The notes under the pieces: model-generated
Told to the model about the DNA's origin: nothing
Database searches by the model: none
Seen by the model: only the letters and a program-made list of their open reading frames with translations
Origin: Phaeobacter sp. A36a-5a
Lineage (GTDB): Bacteria; Pseudomonadota; Alphaproteobacteria; Rhodobacterales; Rhodobacteraceae
Length of the DNA: 64,000 nt
Assembly: GCF_037911135.1 (NCBI RefSeq)
Contig: NZ_JBBLYU010000004.1
Location: forward strand, 1 to 64,000
Direction of reading: 5' to 3'
Made by a program: the position numbers and the translations under genes
Shown: in pieces, positions 54,440 to 62,957 of the stretch
Position numbering within the stretch: the first letter of the stretch is position 1
How the letters are laid out: each line of letters starts with the position of its first letter

Positions 54440-56955
54440 ACACCTTGTCGCTGGCGACACGCTTTGCCATGCGGGAGCTGCGCGGCGGGCTGCATGGGTT
54501 TCGCGTTTTCCTGATCTGTCTGGCGCTTGGGGTGGCGGTGATTGCCGGGATCGGCTCGCTGCGCTCGGCGATTGAAACCGGGCTGAGCAAGGAAGGCGCG
54601 GTCTTGCTGGGCGGGGATGCCGAACTGGGCTTTACCTATCGGCGCGCCAGCCCAGAGGAACAGGCCTGGATGCAGGCCAATGCCCTGCGCCGCTCCGAGG
54701 TGATCGACTTCCGGTCGATGGCAGCTGTCGGTGAGGAACGCGCCCTGACGCAGGTGAAGGCGGTAGACAGCGCCTATCCACTGGTTGGCACGGTGCGGCT
54801 CTCGCCGGATCTGCCGCTGCCACAGGCGCTGGAGGGCGCCGGGGACCTGCCCGGCGGCGTGATGCAGCGGGTGCTTGCGGATCGGCTGGGCCTCTCTGTT
54901 GGTGACCGCTTTGCCCTTGGCACCCAAAGCTTTGTCCTGACCGCACTGCTGGAGAATGAACCGGATGCCGCCAGCGCAGGCTTCACGCTGGGGCCACGCA
55001 CCATCGTTCGCAGCGCTGACCTGGCCCGATCCGGCCTGTTGCAGCCCGGCACGCTGTTTTCCAGCAAATACCGGCTGACCCTGCCCGAAGGCACCGATCT
55101 GGAGCAGCTGAAATCCCGCGCCGAAGCCGAGCTGGACAACAGCGGTATGCGCTGGACCGACGCCCGTAATGGCGCACCGGGCATCGCCACCTTTGTCGAG
55201 CGGCTGGCCGGGTTTCTGGTGCTGGTTGGCCTCTCCGGGCTGGCTGTGGGCGGCATCGGCGTCTCAGCCGCCGTGCGCGCCTATCTGGCGGGCAAGACCG
55301 CGACCATCGCCATCCTGCGCACGCTGGGCGCCGACCGCCGGACGATCTTTCTGACCTATTTTCTGCAAATCGGGGCGCTGGCGCTGCTTGGTGTTGCGAT
55401 TGGCCTCGTGATCGGCGGGCTGGCCCCGGTGCTGCTGGGGCCGCTGATTGCGGCGCAGCTGCCGTTTCCTGCGGTCTTTGGCATCTCGGTCCCGGCGTTG
55501 AGCGAAGCGGCGCTTTACGGGCTGCTGACGGCTTTTGTCTTTGCGCTCTGGCCGCTGGCCCGCGCCGAGCGGATCCGCGCTGCGGCGCTGTTTCGTGACG
55601 CGCTGGACAGCCGCAGCCGCTGGCCTGCCCCCCGCTATATCGTCGCCACGGCTGTCTCGGTGGCGGTGCTGATTGGTTCTGCCGCGCTGTTCAGCGGCGC
55701 GATTGAGCTGACGCTCTGGACCGCTGCGGGGCTGATCGGCGCGCTGGCGGTGCTGTTGCTGGCCGCACTGGTGCTGGGCTGGATCGCCCGCCGCGCCGCG
55801 CCGCTGACCCGTGGATATCCGGCGCTTCGATGGGCGCTTTCGGCGATTGGCACCTCTCGCGATGGCGCCGTGCCGACCGTGCTGGCCCTGGGGCTGGGGC
55901 TGACCGTTCTGGCCGCGATTGGTCAGGTCGACGGCAATATGCGCCGCGCCATCGAAGGCAACCTGCCCGACGTGGCGCCCTCCTATTTCTTCGTTGATAT
56001 CCAGCGCGATCAGATGCCGGATTTCCTCGCCCGCGTGGAGCAGGACCCGGCGGTTGAGCGCGTGCAGAGCGCACCGATGCTGCGCGGCATCCTCACCACC
56101 ATCAACGGCCAGCCCGCAACCGAGGTGGCAGGCGATCACTGGGTCGTCCGGGGCGATCGCGGCATCACCTATGCCGCCAAACAGCCAGACACCACCCAGA
56201 TCGTCGCGGGCGCGTGGTGGCCCGAAGAGTACACCGGCGCGCCGCAGGTCAGCTTTGCCCGCGAAGAGGCCGAGGAGCTGGGTCTCAACCTTGGCGACAC
56301 GCTGACGCTCAACGTGCTGGGCCGCGACATTACCGCCACCATCACCAGCCTGCGCGAGGTCGATTTTTCCACGGCGGGCATGGGCTTTGTCATGGTGCTG
56401 AACGAAAGCGCGCTTGCAGGGGCCCCGCACAGCTATATCGCCACGGTCTATGCCGAACAGGAGGCCGAAGCCCAGATCCTGCGCGATCTCGCCAAGGCGA
56501 TGCCGAACATCACCGCGATCCGGGTCCGCGATGCGCTGGACCGGGTGTCGGACCTGTTGCGGCAGCTCGCATCTGCCACCGCCTATGGTGCCGCAGCAAC
56601 GCTGCTGACCGGTTTCATGGTGCTCATTGGCACCGCCGCCGCCGGCGAACCTGCCCGCCGCTACGAGGCGGCTGTGCTCAAGACGCTGGGCGCGCCGCGA
56701 CGGCAGATCCTGATCAGCTTTGCGCTCAGATCGGTGTTTCTGGGCGCCGGGGCCGGCCTGGTCGCGCTGACGGCCGGAATGACCGGGGCCTGGGCCATCA
56801 ACACCTATGTGTTCGAAAGCGATTATCAGGTGATCTGGAGCAATGCGCTGGCGATCATCAGCGGCGGCATCCTGACCACGCTGCTGGCCGGGCTGGCCTT
56901 TGCCTGGCGGCCCCTTCAGGTGCGCCCGGCCCGGATCCTGCGGGCCCGCGACTAG
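54436..56955 (+). CDS. ybbP: FtsX-family ABC permease, YbbP-like
   Basis: 839 residues with the layout of large MacB/YbbP permeases: a first helix (GFRVFLICLALGVAVIAGIG), a large periplasmic domain, an FtsX core (GLSGLAVGGIGVSAAVRAYL, TIAILRTLGADRRTIFLTYF), further helices, a second periplasmic domain (VAPSYFFVDIQRDQMPDF), and a second FtsX core (EAAVLKTLGAPRRQILISFA). Partner of YbbA. The two-fold repeat is clear: ILRTLGADRR and VLKTLGAPRR occupy matching places. Confidence 0.94.
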   Translation: MNTLSLATRFAMRELRGGLHGFRVFLICLALGVAVIAGIGSLRSAIETGLSKEGAVLLGGDAELGFTYRRASPEEQAWMQANALRRSEVIDFRSMAAVGEERALTQVKAVDSAYPLVGTVRLSPDLPLPQALEGAGDLPGGVMQRVLADRLGLSVGDRFALGTQSFVLTALLENEPDAASAGFTLGPRTIVRSADLARSGLLQPGTLFSSKYRLTLPEGTDLEQLKSRAEAELDNSGMRWTDARNGAPGIATFVERLAGFLVLVGLSGLAVGGIGVSAAVRAYLAGKTATIAILRTLGADRRTIFLTYFLQIGALALLGVAIGLVIGGLAPVLLGPLIAAQLPFPAVFGISVPALSEAALYGLLTAFVFALWPLARAERIRAAALFRDALDSRSRWPAPRYIVATAVSVAVLIGSAALFSGAIELTLWTAAGLIGALAVLLLAALVLGWIARRAAPLTRGYPALRWALSAIGTSRDGAVPTVLALGLGLTVLAAIGQVDGNMRRAIEGNLPDVAPSYFFVDIQRDQMPDFLARVEQDPAVERVQSAPMLRGILTTINGQPATEVAGDHWVVRGDRGITYAAKQPDTTQIVAGAWWPEEYTGAPQVSFAREEAEELGLNLGDTLTLNVLGRDITATITSLREVDFSTAGMGFVMVLNESALAGAPHSYIATVYAEQEAEAQILRDLAKAMPNITAIRVRDALDRVSDLLRQLASATAYGAAATLLTGFMVLIGTAAAGEPARRYEAAVLKTLGAPRRQILISFALRSVFLGAGAGLVALTAGMTGAWAINTYVFESDYQVIWSNALAIISGGILTTLLAGLAFAWRPLQVRPARILRARD

Positions 56956-56969
56956 GCCACACCGCGGCC

Positions 56970-57042
56970 TCTGGCGCCGCGCTTGCGGGGCCGCCCGCCA
57001 CAACACCAGCCACGACGTCAGCCACGGCGGGCGGGCGCCAGA
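56970..57042. terminator. Nested inverted repeats between convergent ybbP and the Rrf2 gene
   Basis: Outer arms TCTGGCGC/GCGCCAGA (56970-56977 and 57035-57042) enclose inner arms CCGCCCGCC/GGCGGGCGG. No T-tract; probable transcription barrier by stem strength. Confidence 0.45.
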
Positions 57043-57047
57043 GCATC

Positions 57048-57512
57048 TCAGCTGGCGTAGCGCGCGCAGCCGGTCGAAACCGGCGATTGGAACAGGGCAA
57101 ACAGCGCATCATTGTCGCAGACCAGCGCCTCCAGGGTGATCCCGTCCAGCGATCGATAGAAGGCCTGCGCCGCATCGGCGAGGGCAATCCGCAGCCGACA
57201 GGCCGAAACCAGCGGACAGGTATTGTCGGCATCGGCAAAACACTCAACCATCGGCACCGTGCCCTCGACCGCGCGAAAGACATCGCCAATGCCGATTTCC
57301 GTCGCGGGCCTGCCCAGCGACATGCCCCCGTTACGCCCGCGCTGCGTATGCAGATAGCCCAGCTGCGCCAACTGGTTGATCACCTGCGCCAAATGGTTCT
57401 CCGAGATATTGCAGCGCGCGGCAATTTCGGATTTGGTAACCAGGCGGTCCGCATGGGCTGCACAATACATCAACAGCCGCACTGCAATATTTGTCCGTTT
57501 CGTGATCCGCAT
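57048..57512 (-). CDS. Rrf2-family regulator, NsrR-like
   Basis: 154 residues. Winged helix (ITKRTNIAVRLLMYCAAHAD, SEIAARCNISENHLAQVINQ, GRNGGMSLGRPATEIGIGD) followed by the Fe-S binding segment VECFADADNTCPLVSACRL with three cysteines spaced C-x7-C-x5-C, close to NsrR. NsrR is a nitric-oxide-sensing [4Fe-4S] repressor. No NO-detoxifying gene is adjacent, though a hemerythrin remnant lies at 29 kb. ATG at 57512. An FNR-type box lies 59 bases upstream of the start. Confidence 0.85.
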   Translation of the reverse strand: MRITKRTNIAVRLLMYCAAHADRLVTKSEIAARCNISENHLAQVINQLAQLGYLHTQRGRNGGMSLGRPATEIGIGDVFRAVEGTVPMVECFADADNTCPLVSACRLRIALADAAQAFYRSLDGITLEALVCDNDALFALFQSPVSTGCARYAS

Positions 57513-57570
57513 GATCGCCCCTCCGAGGTGCCTTGTCGCAAGATCATGACATGGCCGCACAAAGGCCACT

Positions 57571-57584
57571 TTGACATGTATCAA
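57571..57584. promoter_or_regulatory. FNR/Dnr-type box upstream of the NsrR-like gene
   Basis: TTGAC-ATGT-ATCAA, one base from TTGAT-N4-ATCAA and typical of Dnr/FnrL sites. Centred 66 bases before the regulator start. Confidence 0.5.
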
Positions 57585-57737
57585 AGCCGCACGCGCTTTC
57601 GCCTGACCCTGCCCCTGCCGGGTCCCGCTGCGCCGCCCGCAGGCAGCGCCGACGCAGGGCAAACGGTGGGCGACAGACCCCGCCTGCCTGTGGCGGTCAG
57701 CGCCGCTGAGACAGACATCGCCAGTCAGGAGATCTGA

Positions 57738-58325
57738 ATGCCCGCCCCCGTTTCCCCAGCCCCCTATTTCTTTGGCTACGGCAGCCTGGTGAACACGCGC
57801 ACCCATGGCTACGGTCAGGCCCGCCCCGCGCGGCTCAGCGGCTGGCGCCGGGCCTGGGTGCATACCGATCTGCGCCCGGTTGCCTTTCTCAGCGCCGTGC
57901 CCTGTGACAGAACCACCATCGACGGGCTGATCGCCGAGGTGCCAGGGGCCGACTGGGCGGCGCTTGATGACCGCGAATTTGCCTATGAGCGGCTGCCTGC
58001 CGGCGGCGCGGTCCAGCATGATCTGAACCCGGAGACCGATATCGCGGTCTATGCGGTGCCCGGCCACAGCCAGCGCGCGGCCAGCCTGCGCCATCCGATC
58101 CTGCTCAGCTATCTCGACGTGGTTATTCAGGGTTATCTGGACGTCTTCGGCGCCGATGGTGTCGCCGCCTTCGTGCGCACAACCGATGGCTGGGACGCGC
58201 CGATCCTGAACGACCGCAGCGCCCCGCGATATCCCAGAGCGCAGAGGCTGACTGCTGAAGAGCTGGATCTGGTCGATCAGCATCTGCTGGCGCTTGGCGC
58301 GACCGTTATTGGGGCAGATCAGTGA
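57738..58325 (+). CDS. Gamma-glutamylcyclotransferase-like protein
   Basis: 195 residues. The substrate-loop motif FGYGSLVN at the start is that of the GGCT/AIG2/ChaC fold, and the catalytic acid is probably Glu81 or a nearby residue in DDREFAYERLPA. Such enzymes release 5-oxoproline from gamma-glutamyl compounds or act as related cyclotransferases. AGGAG lies six bases before the ATG. Its stop overlaps the next start (GTGA), so the two are co-translated. Confidence 0.88.
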   Translation: MPAPVSPAPYFFGYGSLVNTRTHGYGQARPARLSGWRRAWVHTDLRPVAFLSAVPCDRTTIDGLIAEVPGADWAALDDREFAYERLPAGGAVQHDLNPETDIAVYAVPGHSQRAASLRHPILLSYLDVVIQGYLDVFGADGVAAFVRTTDGWDAPILNDRSAPRYPRAQRLTAEELDLVDQHLLALGATVIGADQ

Positions 58326-59545
58326 TTTCCCGCACCCTGCTCTATGTCCGGCGGATCACCCGGCAACTGTGGTTCCGGGTTGTGCTGCTCTCGGCCTGTT
58401 CGCTGCTGGCGCTGGCCATCGCCCCCTGGCTCACGCCCTTCATCCCCGAAGATCTGGGCGAGCGCTTTGGCCGCGAGGCGGCGCTGCCGGTGCTGACCAT
58501 CCTTGCCTCCGGGATGCTGGCGGTCACCACATTCTCGCTCAATGTCATGGTCTCGGCCTATCGTACGGCCGCTGCCACGGCGACGCCACGGGTCTATCGC
58601 CTGCTGCTGGAGGATACGATCACCCAGAGCGTATTGGCCACCTTTGTCGGCGGGTTTGTCTTCAGCCTGAGTGCGGTGATCCTGTTCCGCGCCGGGTTCT
58701 ACAGCGAGGATGCCGCCATCGTGATCTTTGCCATCACCGTGGGAGTGGTGGCGCTGATCGTCGCGGCGATTTTGCGCTGGATTGACCATCTGTCGGGACT
58801 TGGCAGCATGGATCACACGCTGCGCCTGATCGAAGAGCGCAGCCGCACCAGCCTGCGCCAGCGGGCCGAAGCGCCCTGCCTGGGCGCCGCCTGCGCCGAG
58901 GATGACACCAGATTTCAGCAGCAGGGCCGGGCCATCCCGGCGCAGGCCTCGGGCTTTGTGCGGTTTGTCGATGTCGCAGGGTTGCAGACGCTGGCCGAAG
59001 AGGCCGAGACCAGGATCGCCATCCACCGCACCCCCGGCGAATTCGTGCTGCGCGGGCGGCCGGTGGCCTATGCCGAGACCGGCGAGGAGACGCTCTGCGA
59101 GGCGGCCAGCCGCTGCATCGAAATCGGTGATGTGCGCAGTTTCGATCAGGATCCCTCCTTTGGCCTGACGCTGCTGGCGGAAACCGCACAGCGCGCCCTG
59201 TCGCCCGGCGTCAATGATCCCGGCACCGCGCTGGAGGTCATGGGGCGGCTGGAACGGCTGCTGTGGGAGAATACCCCGGATGAGGCCGAGCCTGACGCGC
59301 GCGACGTGTCCTTTGACCGGGTGATGATGCCTGCGGTCTCGGCCCGGCACCTGCTGTCCTGCGCCTTTCCGCCCATCGCCCGCGCCGGCGGCGACGACCC
59401 TGCGGTGATCGACTGGATGGACAAGGCGCTCTCCGCGCTGGCGCATCATCCCAACCCGGCCATGGCCGAGGCCGCCGCCGACCTGCGCGATGGCAAGCGG
59501 AAGGGAGATGACCAAGAGGGACACCAAGAGGGAGAGCCGAAGTGA
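58322..59545 (+). CDS. DUF2254 membrane protein
   Basis: 407 residues with four predicted N-terminal membrane helices (WFRVVLLSACSLLALAIAPW, VLTILASGMLAVTTFSLNVM, ITQSVLATFVGGFVFSLSAV, VIFAITVGVVALIVAAIL) and a soluble C-terminal half (ALSPGVNDPGTALEVMGRLE). DUF2254 is a family without assigned function; the SPGVNDPxTA motif is conserved. The start is GTG at 58322 overlapping the GGCT stop. The C-terminal tail is highly charged (KRKGDDQEGHQEGEPK). Confidence 0.87.
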   Translation: MISRTLLYVRRITRQLWFRVVLLSACSLLALAIAPWLTPFIPEDLGERFGREAALPVLTILASGMLAVTTFSLNVMVSAYRTAAATATPRVYRLLLEDTITQSVLATFVGGFVFSLSAVILFRAGFYSEDAAIVIFAITVGVVALIVAAILRWIDHLSGLGSMDHTLRLIEERSRTSLRQRAEAPCLGAACAEDDTRFQQQGRAIPAQASGFVRFVDVAGLQTLAEEAETRIAIHRTPGEFVLRGRPVAYAETGEETLCEAASRCIEIGDVRSFDQDPSFGLTLLAETAQRALSPGVNDPGTALEVMGRLERLLWENTPDEAEPDARDVSFDRVMMPAVSARHLLSCAFPPIARAGGDDPAVIDWMDKALSALAHHPNPAMAEAAADLRDGKRKGDDQEGHQEGEPK

Positions 59546-59760
59546 CACCCGGAGGCGGGTCCGAAGGGCGGCGGCCAAGGCGGCTCCCGCCCGCACAACA
59601 GGGCAGATCTGCCCTGCCCTGAGCGCAGTTGGGCATGGCAGACCGCCTACAGGCGGTCTGCGGCGCCGCGCCGGCGCGCGGCGCCCGGCCCAACCGCAGA
59701 GGTGGCTTCTGTGATGCCACCGATGTGGGCGGGAGCACCCCGGACAGCACAGGACAGCAC
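59546..59760. repeat. Hairpin-rich GC intergenic block
   Basis: Contains the palindrome GGGCAGATCTGCCC (59601-59614), the hairpin GCAGACCGCC-TACA-GGCGGTCTGC (59638-59661), a GC-rich inverted block (59661-59685) and the second copy of the dispersed repeat (59676-59705). No gene. Confidence 0.6.
59676..59705. repeat. GC-rich intergenic repeat, copy 2
   Basis: GCGCGGCGCC followed by CGGCCCAACCGCAGAGGTGG; related to 3571-3598 on the minus strand. Confidence 0.35.
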
Positions 59761-59789
59761 AAAGGCGGCCCCCTATGGTGCCGCCTTTG
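59760..59789 (-). terminator. Terminator of gltX
   Basis: CAAAGGCGGC pairs with GCCGCCTTTG round a ten-base loop, 20 bases past the gltX stop. Confidence 0.7.
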
Positions 59790-59809
59790 CATCAGACAGT
59801 CGTTAAAGC

Positions 59810-61135
59810 TCAGCCGCGGGCGCGGACCGTTTCCATCAGCGCCAGCAGGGCGGACATGTCGGGGCCGCGCTCCATGCCGGTCACGGCTTTGCGCAGCGGC
59901 ATGAACAGGCCCTTGCCCTTGCGGCCCGTCGCCTCTTTCACAGCAGCGGTCCATGTGCCCCAGCTCTCGCTGTCGTAGGGGCCTTCGGGCAGCAGCGCCA
60001 TCGCCTCGGCGATGAAGTCCTTGTCCTCATCAGCCACCAGCGGCTCGGCGCCGTCGCGGCAGAGGTCCCACCAGCCCGCCAGATCCTTCAGCGTGGTGAT
60101 GTTCTCCTTGGCCATATCCCAGAATGCGGCCTGTTTCTCTGCCGGAACCCCCAGCGCGTCCACATGGGACTGCACGGCCTCCAGCGGCAGGGACTGCAAA
60201 TACCGGGCGGTCAGCGGGTAGAGATCCTGCACATCGAACTTGGTCGGCGCAGCGCCAAAACGGTTGATGTCGAAACCCTCGATCAGCTCTGCCAGTTCCG
60301 CGCGCAGCTCAACCGGGTCGGAGGAGCCAAGGCGCGCCATCAGGCTCAGCAGCGCCATCGGCTGCACGCCCGCTTCACGCAGATCGCGCAGGGCCAGCGT
60401 GCCGAGGCGTTTGGACAGCGCCTCACCCTGCGGGCCGGTCAAGAGCGAGTGATGCGCAAAGGAGGGGACAGTGCCGCCAAGCGCCTCGATGATCTGGATC
60501 TGGGTGGCGGTGTTGGTGACATGGTCAGAGCCGCGCACAACATGGGTCACGCCCATTTCCGTGTCGTCCACTACCGAGGCCAGCGTATAGAGGAACTGGC
60601 CGTCGCCACGGATCAAGACCGGGTCGGAGACCGAAGCGGCATCGATGGAGATATCGCCCAGGATACCATCGGTCCACTCGATCCGCTCCTGATCCAGCTT
60701 GAAGCGCCAGACACCATCGCCGCGCTCGGCGCGCAGCTTGGCCTTGTCGTCCTCCGACAGGTTCAGCGCAGCGCGATCATAGACCGGCGGCTTGCCCATA
60801 TTCAGCTGCTTCTTGCGCTTCAGGTCCAGTTCAACCGGCGTTTCAAACGCCTCATAGAACCGGCCGATCTCGCGCAGCTTGTCGGCAGCGGCGACATAGC
60901 GGTCAAGACGTTCGGACTGGCGTTCAACACGGTCCCAGGTCAGGCCCAGCCATTCCAGATCCTGCTTGATGGCATCGACGTACTCTTCCTTCGACCGTTC
61001 CGGGTCGGTGTCGTCGATGCGCAGGATGAAGCTGCCGCCGGCCTTGCGGGCGATCAGATAGTTCATCAGCGCGGTGCGCAGATTGCCAACGTGGATATAG
61101 CCGGTCGGCGACGGGGCAAATCGGGTGGTTGTCAT
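59810..61135 (-). CDS. gltX: Glutamyl-tRNA synthetase (short form)
   Basis: 441 residues. HIGH motif FAPSPTGYIHVGNLRTAL, KMSKS-like EALSKRLGT, and a reduced anticodon-binding region. Alphaproteobacteria commonly have two GltX enzymes, one charging tRNA-Glu and one with tRNA-Gln preference feeding the GatCAB route; at 441 residues this looks like the shorter type. AGGAG lies seven to eight bases before ATG 61135; the frame runs 31 codons further upstream. Divergent from the diguanylate cyclase gene. Confidence 0.95.
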   Translation of the reverse strand: MTTTRFAPSPTGYIHVGNLRTALMNYLIARKAGGSFILRIDDTDPERSKEEYVDAIKQDLEWLGLTWDRVERQSERLDRYVAAADKLREIGRFYEAFETPVELDLKRKKQLNMGKPPVYDRAALNLSEDDKAKLRAERGDGVWRFKLDQERIEWTDGILGDISIDAASVSDPVLIRGDGQFLYTLASVVDDTEMGVTHVVRGSDHVTNTATQIQIIEALGGTVPSFAHHSLLTGPQGEALSKRLGTLALRDLREAGVQPMALLSLMARLGSSDPVELRAELAELIEGFDINRFGAAPTKFDVQDLYPLTARYLQSLPLEAVQSHVDALGVPAEKQAAFWDMAKENITTLKDLAGWWDLCRDGAEPLVADEDKDFIAEAMALLPEGPYDSESWGTWTAAVKEATGRKGKGLFMPLRKAVTGMERGPDMSALLALMETVRARG

Positions 61136-61317
61136 CACAAGTCTCCTGTTGCCCTGCCCCATGTCACATAGGCGACGTTTTGTCCAGTTGCGGCGCAGTC
61201 GTTGGCGGTTGATCCCAAGTCGTCTCAAACTGTCCGCGTTTTTCAGGGGGCGGCTTAGATTTCGTTCAGACTTCCTGTGTCAGCCTGTCGCAGCACTGAC
61301 GATTATTGGTACGAAGA

Positions 61318-62847
61318 ATGGGGTCTCCCGTGAACAAAGTGATCCCGAGCGACATGTTGCAGGCGGAGAGTTTGCCTGAACCCTCCCATGCGCGGCTCAT
61401 GGATGTGTTGAACAAGCTGGATCAGGGCGTGATGGTCTGGACCGAGGACGGGCATTGCCAGGTCTTCAACGAACGGCTGCTCACCCTGCTGGAGTTGCAG
61501 AATGGCGACATCTTTCCGGGCTATTCGCGCGAGGCGTTTTTTGCCACCGCCGTCAGGCTGGGCCATGTGACCGAAGACAGCGCCAGACAGGCCGAACAGG
61601 ATTTCAGCTCTGACAAGGAGCGGTTTTCGGCGACCCGCAGGATGCCGTCGGGACGGCGCCTTCAGATCGACACCCGCAGGCTGTCCACCGGCGGCTTTGT
61701 CTCCTGCTACACCGATGTGACCCAGATCGAGCGCAGTGCGCGGGACCTGACACTGGCGCGCCAGGCCGCCGAGGAGGCGGAGCTGACCGCGCTGAAGACG
61801 CTTGCGGCGGAACAGTCCTGGCGCGAAGAGGCCAAGCTGCTGTCGCAGCTCGACGTCTGGCTGCATTCCTGCAAATCCCAGGAGGAGCTGTTCCGCATTG
61901 TCAGCGCCTTCATGGCGAAGCTGTTTCCGCAATCCCAGGGCGAGCTCTACATCTACTCCAACTCGCGGGACGTTCTGGATGGCAAATGCCACTGGGGCGG
62001 GGCCGAGGTCCATGACCACATCTTTGCCGATGCCTGCTGGGCGCTGCGGCGCGGGCGGCAGTATCTCTATTCTGCGGATAAGATCGCCTTTCCCTGCGCC
62101 CATGTCGAGGAGCAGCCTGCCACCGATGAGCATGGCGATTACGTCTGTTTTCCGGTGGTCGCCCATGGCAATACCGTCGGTCTGCTGCATGTGAAATTTG
62201 CACCGGAAACCGACCCCAAGCGCAAGGTGGCGCTGCATCGCCTTGCCCTGCGCTGCGGCGAACATATCTCGCTGGCGGTGGCCAATGTCCGCCTGCGCGA
62301 CGAATTGCACGACCAGTCCACCCGCGATCCGCTGACCGGTGTCTACAATCGGCGCTATTTCCTCGGCGAGCTGCGCAATGCGGTGGCGCTGGCCGACCGG
62401 CGCGCCAGCCAGCTGGGAGTGCTCAGCTTTGATGCGGACCGGTTCAAGACCTTCAACGACACCCATGGCCACGATGCCGGCGACATGGTGCTGCGCGCCA
62501 TTGGCGACACGCTGAAGGATCTGTTCCGCAATGGCGAGATCTGCTGCCGGATGGGCGGCGAGGAATTTGCCGTCTTCCTGCCGGATACCGACAAGGAACA
62601 GACGATGGAGGTCGGCGAAGCGCTGCGTGTCGCGATTGAGGAAATCACACTGCGCTATGGCTCCGGCACGCTGCCGCGTGTCACCATCTCCATCGGCGTT
62701 GCCAGCTTCCCCGAGGATGGCCTGCTGCCGCAGGATCTGATGCACGCCGCTGACCGCGCGCTTTACGCGGCAAAGGATGCAGGCCGCAACTGCGTCGTGG
62801 ATTGCCAGGAAGCCGATCCCGCCAACGGCCCCTTCTCCGGCAGCTGA
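61318..62847 (+). CDS. Diguanylate cyclase with PAS-like and GAF-like sensor domains
   Basis: 509 residues. An N-terminal PAS-like domain (LDQGVMVWTEDGHCQVFNER), a coiled linker (ERSARDLTLARQAAEEAELT), a GAF-like domain (residues about 180-330, YVCFPVVAHGNTVGLLHVKF) and a C-terminal GGDEF domain (DPLTGVYNRRYFLGEL, active site RMGGEEFAVFLP). GGEEF is catalytically competent. The RxxD inhibitory site expected five residues upstream is replaced by RNGE, so product inhibition may be weak. No membrane helix, so it is a cytoplasmic c-di-GMP producer. ATG 61318 is uncertain; TTG 61306 and GTG 61330 are alternatives. Confidence 0.9.
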   Translation: MGSPVNKVIPSDMLQAESLPEPSHARLMDVLNKLDQGVMVWTEDGHCQVFNERLLTLLELQNGDIFPGYSREAFFATAVRLGHVTEDSARQAEQDFSSDKERFSATRRMPSGRRLQIDTRRLSTGGFVSCYTDVTQIERSARDLTLARQAAEEAELTALKTLAAEQSWREEAKLLSQLDVWLHSCKSQEELFRIVSAFMAKLFPQSQGELYIYSNSRDVLDGKCHWGGAEVHDHIFADACWALRRGRQYLYSADKIAFPCAHVEEQPATDEHGDYVCFPVVAHGNTVGLLHVKFAPETDPKRKVALHRLALRCGEHISLAVANVRLRDELHDQSTRDPLTGVYNRRYFLGELRNAVALADRRASQLGVLSFDADRFKTFNDTHGHDAGDMVLRAIGDTLKDLFRNGEICCRMGGEEFAVFLPDTDKEQTMEVGEALRVAIEEITLRYGSGTLPRVTISIGVASFPEDGLLPQDLMHAADRALYAAKDAGRNCVVDCQEADPANGPFSGS

Positions 62848-62957
62848 CCCCGACCGAACGTATGCGATGCTCCCGCCTTTGGCCGCACCTTTGGCCGCAG
62901 GGACCAGCCCGATATCGCTGGCACCAACTGGCGGATCACCAGCGCCTTACTGGTCGG

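Noticed and set aside
55264-57006. A 580-residue minus-strand frame opposite ybbP
   Set aside because: Gln/Arg/Gly-rich antisense composition; the plus strand encodes a clear FtsX-type permease.
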